DNA from: DATEAV01 sp964575425
GTDB taxonomy: Bacteria; Chloroflexota; Anaerolineae; Anaerolineales; E44-bin32
DNA: 64,000 nucleotides
NCBI GenBank assembly: GCA_964575425.1
Contig: CAZNRD010000006.1
Span: 44,524-108,523, forward strand
Direction of reading: 5' to 3'
Made by a program: the position numbers and the translations under genes. The notes under the pieces were generated by a model. It had not been told where the DNA came from. It saw only the letters and a list, made by a program, of their open reading frames with translations, and did no database searches. Position 1 is the stretch's first letter. Every line of letters starts with the position of its first letter. This document shows positions 7,838-15,544 of the stretch, piece after piece.

Positions 7838-9672
7838 CCACAATGGATATGACAGCACCCCGGGTCGACGGCCGGCGGCTCGAGGGACTGCCCGTGGTCA
7901 ACGACTTCAGCATCAACATTGCCACGGTCAATGGCTCGGGCAGCCAGACGGCGAACGTTGCGCTGCTGCGCGCCATCTTCCGGATGGGCGTCCCCGTGAG
8001 CGGAAAGAATCTCTTTCCCTCCAACATCCAGGGCTTGCCCACGTGGTTCCTCATTCGTGCCAGCGAAGATGGCCATCTGTCGCGCGCCGAGGTGAGCCAG
8101 GTGCTCATCACCGTCAATCCCGCCAGCTACGCTCAGGACCTCGCAGGGCTTCCCTCCGGGGGAGTGTGTTTCTATGCCGACACAATGCCGGCCCCGGCCC
8201 GCCCGGACATCGTCGCCTACCCGATGCCCATCCAGCAGCTGGTACGTCAGTTCGAGCCGCCGAAGGACCTGCGGGACTACATTGCCAACATGGCCTATGT
8301 CGGCGTGGCGGCGCACATGCTGGGGGTCGATCTGACAGAGGTCCGCGCCGCACTGGAGACGCACTTCCAGGGCCGGACCAGCGCCGTCGACTTGAACATG
8401 CGGATGGCCCAGGCTGCGGCTGATTGGGCGGCCGCCAACCTGCTCAAGCGCGACCCTTTCCGTATTGAGCGCCGCGACCTCACCCGGGGCCTAATCCTCG
8501 TCGACGGGAACACGGCGGCCGCGCTGGGGTCCATCTACGGCGGTGTTGGCCTCGTGGCCTGGTATCCGATCACACCTGCCTCAAGCCTTCCGGAAGCGCT
8601 GGCCGAGTTTCTCCCGCGACTGCGGCGCGATCCAGCAAGCGGGAAGCTGACCTGCGCCGTGATTCAGGCCGAGGATGAACTGGCCGCCATCGGGATGGCG
8701 GTGGGCGCGGGCTGGGCAGGTGTGCGCGCCATGGCCTCCACCTCTGGCCCGGGCCTGTCCTTGATGGCTGAGTTTGCTGGCCTGGCCTTCTTCGCCGAGG
8801 TTCCCGTCGTTGTGTGGGATGTGCAGCGCATCGGCCCTGCCACGGGCCTGCCGACGCGCACATCGCAGGGTGATATCCTGTTCGCACGCTTCCTGGGCCA
8901 CGGCGACACCAAGCACATCTTGCTGCTGCCCGGCTCCCCGGCGGAGTGCTTTGAGTTCGGCTGGCGCGCCTTCGACCTGGCCGAGCGCTTCCAGAGCCCG
9001 GTGCTCGTCATGAGCGACCTCGACCTGGGGATGAACCTGTGGATGAGCGAACCGTTCGAATATCCTTCCCAGCCGATGGACCGGGGCAAAGTGCTGTCGG
9101 CCGAGGACCTGGAGCGGCTGGGTTCCTTCGGCCGCTATCGCGACGTCGATGGCGATGGGGTCACGTACCGCACGCTGCCGGGCACCGAGCATCCGTTGGC
9201 AGCCTACTTCAATCGCGGCACCGGCCACGACGAGTTGGGCAACTACAGCGAACGCCCGGAACACTGGGAAGGGAACCTGCGGCGCCTATGGCGCAAGCAC
9301 GAGGCCGCCCGAGGTTTCGTGCCGCCTCCCGTCGAGGACAGCCAGGTGCCGGCGGCCATCGGCCTGATCGGCTTCGGCTCGACGGACCCTGCGATTCGCG
9401 AGGCGCGCAGTCTGCTGGCCAGGCGAGGCATCCCCACCAACTACCTGCGGCTGCGCGCCGTCCCGTTCAGCGATCAAGTCGGTGATTTCATCCGCCGGCA
9501 CGAGCGCACGTACGTGGTCGAGATGAACATCGAGGGCCAGATGCGCCAACTGCTGCAGCTCGAGTACTCGGCGCTGGCCACTCGACTGCGCTCAATCACC
9601 AAGATCGACGGTCTGCCGCTGGCGGCTTCGTGGGCGGCGGCGTGCATCGAGGCGGAAGAGGGGAGGTTATGA
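7834..9672 (+). CDS. korA: 2-oxoacid:ferredoxin oxidoreductase, fused gamma-alpha subunit
   Basis: Couples oxidative decarboxylation of a 2-oxoacid to ferredoxin reduction, giving acyl-CoA. The 612-residue chain begins with a gamma domain (about 25-200, GSGSQTANVALLRAIFRMG; GKNLFPSNIQGLP). This is followed by the alpha domain with the hallmark AWYPITPASSLPEAL and an EDELAAIGMAVGAGWAG block, and ends in the domain-II region. Fused gamma-alpha subunits paired with a separate beta subunit are typical of 2-oxoglutarate/pyruvate KOR of anaerobes and Chloroflexota. The substrate cannot be fixed from sequence; 2-oxoglutarate or a branched 2-oxoacid is likely. Confidence 0.9.
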   Translation: MTTMDMTAPRVDGRRLEGLPVVNDFSINIATVNGSGSQTANVALLRAIFRMGVPVSGKNLFPSNIQGLPTWFLIRASEDGHLSRAEVSQVLITVNPASYAQDLAGLPSGGVCFYADTMPAPARPDIVAYPMPIQQLVRQFEPPKDLRDYIANMAYVGVAAHMLGVDLTEVRAALETHFQGRTSAVDLNMRMAQAAADWAAANLLKRDPFRIERRDLTRGLILVDGNTAAALGSIYGGVGLVAWYPITPASSLPEALAEFLPRLRRDPASGKLTCAVIQAEDELAAIGMAVGAGWAGVRAMASTSGPGLSLMAEFAGLAFFAEVPVVVWDVQRIGPATGLPTRTSQGDILFARFLGHGDTKHILLLPGSPAECFEFGWRAFDLAERFQSPVLVMSDLDLGMNLWMSEPFEYPSQPMDRGKVLSAEDLERLGSFGRYRDVDGDGVTYRTLPGTEHPLAAYFNRGTGHDELGNYSERPEHWEGNLRRLWRKHEAARGFVPPPVEDSQVPAAIGLIGFGSTDPAIREARSLLARRGIPTNYLRLRAVPFSDQVGDFIRRHERTYVVEMNIEGQMRQLLQLEYSALATRLRSITKIDGLPLAASWAAACIEAEEGRL

Positions 9673-10721
9673 TGGCCGCACACGCGGAAAGCATCCCCGC
9701 ACGCGCCGGCGCCAATCTGCTGGGCCTGGAGAGGGCCGACTACAAAGGGCTGGCCACAACCCTCTGCCAGGGCTGCGGCCACAACTCCATTGCCAACCAG
9801 GTCGTCACCGCCTGCTTCGAGATGTCGATCCCGCCGGAGCGCGTGATCAAGCTCTCTGGAATCGGCTGTTCGAGCAAGAGTCCGGCTTATTTCATGAGCC
9901 GCTCCCATGCGTTCAACGGCCTGCATGGGCGGATGCCGCCGGTCGCTGCCGGCGCTCTAGTGGCCAACCGCGACCTCAAGGGCCTGGGCGTCAGCGGCGA
10001 CGGCGACACGGCCAGCATCGGCCTGGGGCACTTCAAGCACCTCGTCCGAAGGAATGTGCCGGTGGTCTACATCGTCGAGAACAACGGAGTCTACGGTCTC
10101 ACCAAAGGGCAGTTTTCGCCCACGGCAGACAAGGGGCAAGTGATCAAGAGCCAGGGAGAGAATCCGTTCCTACCGATCGATGTCTGCATGGAGGCTCTGG
10201 CGGCAAACTGCGGCTTTGTTGCCCGCTCCTTTGCCGGCGACCCCAAGCAGGTGAAGGAGCTTATCAAGGCCGCCCTTGCCTACCGTGGCGCAGCCGTCCT
10301 GGATATCATCAGCCCGTGCGTCACGTTCAACAATCGCGACGAATCGACCAAGAGCTACACCTGGGGAAAGGAGCACGCAGACCCGCTTCAGGACGTCACC
10401 CTGGTGCCGCGGCGAGAGGAAATCGTGATCGAGTATGAGCCCGGGCAGGTGAGGACTGTCGAGCTGCACGACGGCTCGCTGGTGCTCCTGAAGAAGCTCG
10501 CCCGCGACTACGATCCCTCAGACCGCGCGGCGGCCTTGGCGCTGCTGGAGGAAGCGCGCGCCAAGCAGCTGCTGATCACCGGCCTGATCCACCTCGACCC
10601 AACCGCACCGACGCTCATCGATGTGCTGAGCATCGTGGACAAGCCGCTGGCGCGGCTGACGGAAGACGAACTCCGACCGCCGAGACACTCTCTCGACCAG
10701 GTGCTGGTCGAGCTGCGCTGA
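9669..10721 (+). CDS. korB: 2-oxoacid:ferredoxin oxidoreductase, beta subunit
   Basis: The thiamine-diphosphate subunit. CQGCGHNSI near residue 35 and the GIGCSSKSPAY, GDGDTASIGLGH and NNGVYGLTKGQ blocks form the TPP/Mg site and cluster ligands. It starts at ATGATG overlapping the korA stop (TGA at 9670-9672), so it is translationally coupled. At 350 residues it is slightly longer than many KorB owing to a C-terminal helical tail. It works with KorA in the cytoplasm. Confidence 0.93.
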   Translation: MMAAHAESIPARAGANLLGLERADYKGLATTLCQGCGHNSIANQVVTACFEMSIPPERVIKLSGIGCSSKSPAYFMSRSHAFNGLHGRMPPVAAGALVANRDLKGLGVSGDGDTASIGLGHFKHLVRRNVPVVYIVENNGVYGLTKGQFSPTADKGQVIKSQGENPFLPIDVCMEALAANCGFVARSFAGDPKQVKELIKAALAYRGAAVLDIISPCVTFNNRDESTKSYTWGKEHADPLQDVTLVPRREEIVIEYEPGQVRTVELHDGSLVLLKKLARDYDPSDRAAALALLEEARAKQLLITGLIHLDPTAPTLIDVLSIVDKPLARLTEDELRPPRHSLDQVLVELR

Positions 10722-10834
10722 GCCCGGTGCGGCAGAGGCGCGCCTGCGAATCCCGGGGATCTTTGCCTCCCGAGCGCGCAGGCCGAAGGAACGGGCTGCG
10801 ACCTCGCCCGCTGCGGCGGTGGGGGATCACTGCG

Positions 10835-11938
10835 ATGGGACGGGCCTCGAACTGTCTCGCCGGCGTTGCCAGGAGCATGGCGCTTGTGCTGGCGATCCTG
10901 CTGGCCATCTCGCTGCCCTTCAGCTTGGCTGCGCATGACCTTGGCCGAGTTCTGTTCTCCCCAGAAAGCATGAGCGAACTGATCGTGTCGCGCGTCGTTG
11001 AGAATGGGCAGCTGCGTCGACTGCTTGTCGCCCGGTTGCTGGGCGGAGGGGCATCGGCAGAGGATGACGCCGAGGGCTTCGACATGGCGCGCGCTTCAAG
11101 CTATCTCACCCCTGCTGAACTCGATGAAATCGGCGACGCGCTCTTCCCGCCCGGCTGGGTGGAGGAGCAGATCGCCTCCATCATGCGCCAGCTCTACGCC
11201 TGGCTGGACAATGACGAACCCTCCCCCGGGCTGGCCCTTGACCTTCGTCCCGTGGCGGCTTGGCTGCGCAGCGGCGGGGCACATGAGTTCGTCGAGACCC
11301 TTGTCGATTCATGGCCGGCGTGTGGCCTGCAGCAGGTGGAGCAGATGCTCGTCGAGGCCGCGCGCAGGGGAAGGGTGTCGGTGCAGTACTGTGAGCCACC
11401 GGAGCCGTATCGGACCGCGCTCATGGACTTCGCAGCGACGGCGCTCCTGGCGCAGGTGGAGGCTATGCCCCGGCAACTTCGCCTGAGCGGTGTGTCTGCC
11501 GGCACCGATGCCGAACAAGTCATGGCCCTAAAGGAGCAAATGCGCCTGGTGCGTCTGCTCCTGACCCATGGCTGGCTCCTGCCGCTCTCCCTCCTCGGCC
11601 TGATCATGACCCTGGCTGTCCGCTCCTACCCCGATCTCGCGCGCTGGTGGGGGATTCCGCTCTTGGGTGGGGGTCTGCTGGGCTTGGCGCTGCTGTTGGT
11701 TGGTGGCGCAGTGGCGGAGCAAGCCATCGAGCGCATGGCGGAGCGACAGGCCTCGGAGTTGCTGGCGCTGCTTGTCAAGGGGATGGGCGGCGGGCTGGTC
11801 GAGGAAGCCCAGCGTCGGCTTTTCTGGCAGCTCTTGGTCTTGACGATGGCCTCCAGCGGCTTGATCCTCTCCGGCGCCGTCGTGGGTCGACGGAAGCGAG
11901 ACCTCGGCGTTGTCCCTCCGAGTGCCGTTGGCTCGTGA
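10835..11938 (+). CDS. Uncharacterised membrane protein
   Basis: I do not recognise a family. The 367-residue product has an N-terminal membrane helix (about residues 12-33). A roughly 220-residue region presumed extracytoplasmic follows, with acidic character and two Cys (PACGLQQ; QYCEPP) that could form a disulfide. Three closely packed hydrophobic helices come at the C-terminus (LLPLSLLGLIMTL; LLGGGLLGLALLLVGGAV; LLVLTMASSGLILSG). Start ATG 10835 has a GGTGGGGGA box upstream; an in-frame extension to 10727 is Arg-rich and unlikely. It follows korB by 113 bases on the same strand. Confidence 0.65.
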   Translation: MGRASNCLAGVARSMALVLAILLAISLPFSLAAHDLGRVLFSPESMSELIVSRVVENGQLRRLLVARLLGGGASAEDDAEGFDMARASSYLTPAELDEIGDALFPPGWVEEQIASIMRQLYAWLDNDEPSPGLALDLRPVAAWLRSGGAHEFVETLVDSWPACGLQQVEQMLVEAARRGRVSVQYCEPPEPYRTALMDFAATALLAQVEAMPRQLRLSGVSAGTDAEQVMALKEQMRLVRLLLTHGWLLPLSLLGLIMTLAVRSYPDLARWWGIPLLGGGLLGLALLLVGGAVAEQAIERMAERQASELLALLVKGMGGGLVEEAQRRLFWQLLVLTMASSGLILSGAVVGRRKRDLGVVPPSAVGS

Positions 11939-11968
11939 TTCGCGACAGGTCTATGCGCGTGCCTTGGC

Positions 11969-13276
11969 CTAGAGATAGTTCAGCGCCGCGGCCTGACGCT
12001 CCAGCTCTTCTCTGAAGTCTGGGTGTGCGATCTCGATCAAGGCGCGCGCACGCTGGCGAATCGTCTTCCCGAAGAGATCGACCACGCCGAACTCGGTGGC
12101 GATGTAGTGGACGTGGTTGCGCGAGGTCACCACCCCGGCCCCCGGCTTGAGCATCGGCACGATGCGGCTGACGCGGCTGCTGTCCTTGAGGACCGCGGTT
12201 GAGGGCAGCGCAATGATGGGCTTTCCGCCCTTGCTCCGCGCAGCGCCGTAGACGAAATCCACCTGCCCGCCGACCCCCGAGTACAGTCTGGGCCCGATGC
12301 TGTCGGCGCAGACCTGCCCTGTCAGATCGATTTCAATGGCCGAGTTGATGGAGACCATTTTGTCGTTCTGAGCAATCACGAAGGGATCGTTAACATACTC
12401 CGTTGGATGGAGTTCGATGATCGGGTTGTCGTCGACAAAATCGTAGAGGAGCTGCGTCCCCAGCATGAAGCCGGCGATGACCTTCCCCGGGTGCAGCGTC
12501 TTGCGTTCGTTCGTGATCACCCCCCGCTGAATCAGCATCATCACCCCGTCTGAGAACAGCTCTGTGTGGACGCCCAGGTCGCGCTTGTCGCCCAGGAAAT
12601 GCAGCACGCCGTCCGGGATAGCCCCAATGCCGAGCTGCAGGGTGGAGCCGTCCTCGATCAGGTCCGCCACGTGCTTGCCGATGGCCTTGCTCAGCTCGTT
12701 GGGTTCCCCCATCGGCATCTCCGCCAATGGGTACTCCACAGGGACGGCGTAGTCGATCTTGGAGATGTGGATGAAGGAGTCGCCCAGGGTGCGAGGCATA
12801 CGCTCGTTGATCTCGGCGACGACGGTCTTGGCCACCTGCGCCGGCGTCTTGGAGAGGCCGGCTTCGATGCCGAGGCTGCAGAAGCCATGCTCGTCGGGGG
12901 GAGCGACGTGGATGAGAGCGACATCTGGCTTGAGCGGCCCGTAGCGCATCAGCAGGGGCACCTGCGAGAGGAAGACCGGGGTGAAATCGACTCGTCCCTC
13001 GTGCACGGCCTGGCGCACATTGTCGCTGATGAACAGGGTGTTGATGTTCAGGTGCCCTGCCATTTCGGGAGCAGCGTGAGGCGCAGGGCCGATGGTGAGG
13101 ACCTGGATGATTTCGACATCATGCAGTTCGTGTGCTCTGGCGACGAGCGCGCCCAGCAGCTGCTGGGGAACCGAGCAGTTGCCGGTCAGGAACACCCGCT
13201 GGCCCGATTGGATCACCTTCACCGCTTCGTCGGCGGTCGTCACCTTGGCTTTACTGCCGGCTTGCCAGCTCATCAT
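11969..13276 (-). CDS. Acetyl-CoA hydrolase/4-hydroxybutyrate-type CoA-transferase
   Basis: A 435-residue class-I CoA-transferase of the Cat1/AbfT group. It transfers CoA between acyl-CoA and acetate or another carboxylate. Motifs: the CoA-contact GNCSVPQQLL, ADLIEDGSTLQLGIGAIPDGVL, the catalytic Glu in TELFSDG, and the GVGGQVDFVYGA loop. SQVPLLMR and APPDEHGFCSLG are also family-typical. It shares four bases (ATGA) with the upstream dehydrogenase-like gene, so the two proteins are made together. Acyl specificity cannot be assigned. Confidence 0.88.
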   Translation of the reverse strand: MMSWQAGSKAKVTTADEAVKVIQSGQRVFLTGNCSVPQQLLGALVARAHELHDVEIIQVLTIGPAPHAAPEMAGHLNINTLFISDNVRQAVHEGRVDFTPVFLSQVPLLMRYGPLKPDVALIHVAPPDEHGFCSLGIEAGLSKTPAQVAKTVVAEINERMPRTLGDSFIHISKIDYAVPVEYPLAEMPMGEPNELSKAIGKHVADLIEDGSTLQLGIGAIPDGVLHFLGDKRDLGVHTELFSDGVMMLIQRGVITNERKTLHPGKVIAGFMLGTQLLYDFVDDNPIIELHPTEYVNDPFVIAQNDKMVSINSAIEIDLTGQVCADSIGPRLYSGVGGQVDFVYGAARSKGGKPIIALPSTAVLKDSSRVSRIVPMLKPGAGVVTSRNHVHYIATEFGVVDLFGKTIRQRARALIEIAHPDFREELERQAAALNYL

Positions 13277-14367
13277 TCTTCACTCCCTACGGCGACCAAG
13301 CGCTTGAGATGCCGCATCTTCCCGCGGTAGGTGTTGACGCCCCTCTCCAGCGCAGGCAGGTTCTCGATGGCCTTGTCGATGCCCATGCGCGAGATGGCGG
13401 TCAGGTAGGGGAAGGCGGCGTTGAAGAGCGTGTACGACCCGGTCTGTCCAAGCACGCCCGGCATGTTGGGCACGCAGAAGTGGATCACACCTTCCTCGGT
13501 GTAGGTCGGGGACCCGTGGGAGGTGGGGCGCGACGTCTCGATGCAGCCGCCGGTGTCAATGGCCATGTCGATGATGACCGAGCGGCGCTTCATGCGCGAC
13601 ACCATGTCGCGCGTCACCACGATTGGCGACCGTTCGCCCGGCACGTAGACAGCGCCAATGAGGACGTCGGCATAGGAGCAGGCGCGCCGGATGTTGTAGG
13701 GCGTGGCGAGCATCGTCACCAGGTGGCAGGGCGTGCGAGACTGCAGGTCCTGGAGCCTGCGCAGGTCGATGTCGAGGACGGTGACATGCGCGCCGAGCGC
13801 GGCGAAGGTCGTGGCGGCCGTGCCGCCGGCCATGCCGGCGCCGATGATCACCACCTCCGGTGCCGGAACGCCAACCAGCCCGGCGAGCAGGATGCCCCGC
13901 CCGCCAAAGTCGTTCTGCATCAGGCGGGCAGCCACCTGGACGACCATGTGGCCGCCGAGCTGGCTGTGGGGGGCCAGCACCGGACGATAGCCATCGTCTT
14001 TTTCGATCTGCTCGTAGGCGATGGCTGTGAGCTTCTTCTCCTGAAAGACCGTCAGCTTGTCGTGGCGTGCGGCGGCCAGGTAGAGAAAGCCCATCACGGT
14101 CTGACCTGGGCGCATCATCTCCAGTTCCTCCTGCAGGGGCCGCGCGAACTTGAGCACCAGGTCCGCCCGCCGGTAGACTTCCTCCTCGTTGTAGGCAATT
14201 GTTGCCCCGGCCTGAGCGTAGTCGTCGTCGCCGAAGCCGGCGCCCACACCGGCGCCCCGCTCGACAAAGACCGCGTGGTCATTCTCCTGGAAGAGGCCCA
14301 CGCCGCTCGGGGGGAGGCCCACACGGTGTTCATGCGGTCTGCGTTCGCGGGGGATGCCGATGATCAT
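13273..14367 (-). CDS. Alanine dehydrogenase/PNT-family protein with altered active site
   Basis: The whole Ald fold is present: MIIGIPRERRPHEHRVGLPP with substrate Arg15, Rossmann motif GAGMAGGTAA at 176-185, VLDID for NAD ribose binding, and DMAIDTGG with Asp271. Two residues essential in characterised alanine dehydrogenases are replaced: the Lys75 position is Ala (KFARP instead of KVKEP) and the His96 position is Tyr (GFLYLAA instead of FTFLHLAA). MSEVAGR is also changed to HSQLGGH. A simple alanine-dehydrogenase annotation is therefore unsafe. A different amino or imino acid substrate, or a non-catalytic role, is possible. It lies between argF and the CoA-transferase. Confidence 0.8.
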   Translation of the reverse strand: MIIGIPRERRPHEHRVGLPPSGVGLFQENDHAVFVERGAGVGAGFGDDDYAQAGATIAYNEEEVYRRADLVLKFARPLQEELEMMRPGQTVMGFLYLAAARHDKLTVFQEKKLTAIAYEQIEKDDGYRPVLAPHSQLGGHMVVQVAARLMQNDFGGRGILLAGLVGVPAPEVVIIGAGMAGGTAATTFAALGAHVTVLDIDLRRLQDLQSRTPCHLVTMLATPYNIRRACSYADVLIGAVYVPGERSPIVVTRDMVSRMKRRSVIIDMAIDTGGCIETSRPTSHGSPTYTEEGVIHFCVPNMPGVLGQTGSYTLFNAAFPYLTAISRMGIDKAIENLPALERGVNTYRGKMRHLKRLVAVGSEE

Positions 14368-14406
14368 GGTATGTCTCCATTGATCTGGCGGATCTGGCGC
14401 GCCGGC

Positions 14407-15327
14407 TCAGCTGAGCAGGCTCACCAGGATCGCCTTCTGTGCGTGCAGACGGTTTTCGGCCTGATCGAAGATCGCGGAGTGCGGCCCGTCCATCACCTCA
14501 TCGGTGATCTCCTGCCCACGGTGCGCGGGTAGGCAGTGCATCACGATGGCGGAGGGATCCGCTTCGCCCACGAGGCCCGCGTTTACCTGATATGGCGGGA
14601 AGGCCTTCCTGCGCTGCTCCGCCTCCGCCTCCTGGCCCATGCTGGTCCAGGTGTCCGTGTAGATGATGTGGGCTCCGCGGACGGCCTCGCGGGGATCACG
14701 CAGCAGGCGGATGCTGATGCCGGTCTCTTCCGCAAGCCTGCGGCCCAGATCGAGAGCCTGGGCCGGCAGCTCGTAGCCTTCCGGCGAGGCGATGGTGAAA
14801 TCCAGACCCAGCCTGGCGCAGGCAACCAGGAGCGACACGGCCACATTGTTCCCATCGCCAACAAACGTCAGCCGCAGGCCCTCCAGCCTGCCGAAGTGCT
14901 CGCGGATGGTGAGCATATCGGCCAGAGCCTGGCAGGGATGATTGAAGTCGCTCAGCCCGTTGATGACCGGCACCGAAGCATGGCGGGCCAGCTCGAGCAC
15001 GTGCTCGTGGGCGAAGACGCGCGCCATGATCGCATCGACGTAGCGAGAAAGAACCCGGCTCACGTCGGCGATGGACTCTCGCTTGCCCAACCCGACCTCG
15101 TCTGGCGAGAGATAGAGGGCGTCGCCGCCCAGGTGGCGCATCGCCATGTCGAAGGAGACGCGGGTGCGCAGGCTTGGCTTCTGGAAGACCATGGCCAGCA
15201 CCTTGCCGGCGAGCAGCGGAACGTTGCCCCCGGCGCGCCGCTCCTCCTTGAGGCGAACGGCCAGGTCGAGCATGGCCTCGAGTTCATGGCGACGAAAGTC
15301 GGCCAGACAAAGGAAATGTCGTGTCAC
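14407..15327 (-). CDS. argF: Ornithine carbamoyltransferase
   Basis: Forms citrulline from ornithine and carbamoyl phosphate. Carbamoyl-phosphate loop SLRTR (in QKPSLRTRVSFD), DFNHPCQALADMLTI, the ornithine-binding DTWTSMGQE and the HCLPAHRGQEI signature are all present. Length 306 is standard. The frame is open to 15378, but GTG 15327 sits six bases after GGGGAG and at the family start (TRHFLCLADF). It leads the leftward cluster with the Ald-like and CoA-transferase genes, 39 bases upstream of the former. No other arg genes are nearby. Confidence 0.92.
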   Translation of the reverse strand: MTRHFLCLADFRRHELEAMLDLAVRLKEERRAGGNVPLLAGKVLAMVFQKPSLRTRVSFDMAMRHLGGDALYLSPDEVGLGKRESIADVSRVLSRYVDAIMARVFAHEHVLELARHASVPVINGLSDFNHPCQALADMLTIREHFGRLEGLRLTFVGDGNNVAVSLLVACARLGLDFTIASPEGYELPAQALDLGRRLAEETGISIRLLRDPREAVRGAHIIYTDTWTSMGQEAEAEQRRKAFPPYQVNAGLVGEADPSAIVMHCLPAHRGQEITDEVMDGPHSAIFDQAENRLHAQKAILVSLLS

Positions 15328-15368
15328 AGCAGGCTCCCCGTGGCAGGATTCACAGTTGATGGTGAGTG

Positions 15369-15374
15369 AGTATA
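15369..15374 (-). promoter_or_regulatory. Possible -10 (TATACT) for argF cluster
   Basis: TATACT on the minus strand about 42 bases before argF; no recognisable -35, so the call is weak. Confidence 0.35.
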
Positions 15375-15397
15375 GCACGGCGAGGCGGTCTTCTGGG

Positions 15398-15426
15398 TTT
15401 CGTCACCCGGCGCTTCGCTCTATAAT
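15398..15426 (+). promoter_or_regulatory. Promoter of histidine kinase/response regulator operon
   Basis: TTTCGT at 15398-15403, a 17-base spacer and consensus TATAAT at 15421-15426. The leader to the kinase start is about 115 bases. Confidence 0.5.
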
Positions 15427-15544
15427 CATGCGCGAGCCGGAGGGCGTGGTTCGGCTCTGACCGGGAGAAGTGCTCGCGGTGGGCGGACGTTCTGGGGCGA
15501 TGTCGGGAACCGAGGCGTCGTTCTGAAGGCGTGGGGGCTGGGCG

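Noticed and set aside
13132..14532. 466-codon frame antisense to the CoA-transferase and Ald-like genes
   Set aside because: Covers parts of two real genes and has no recognisable motif.
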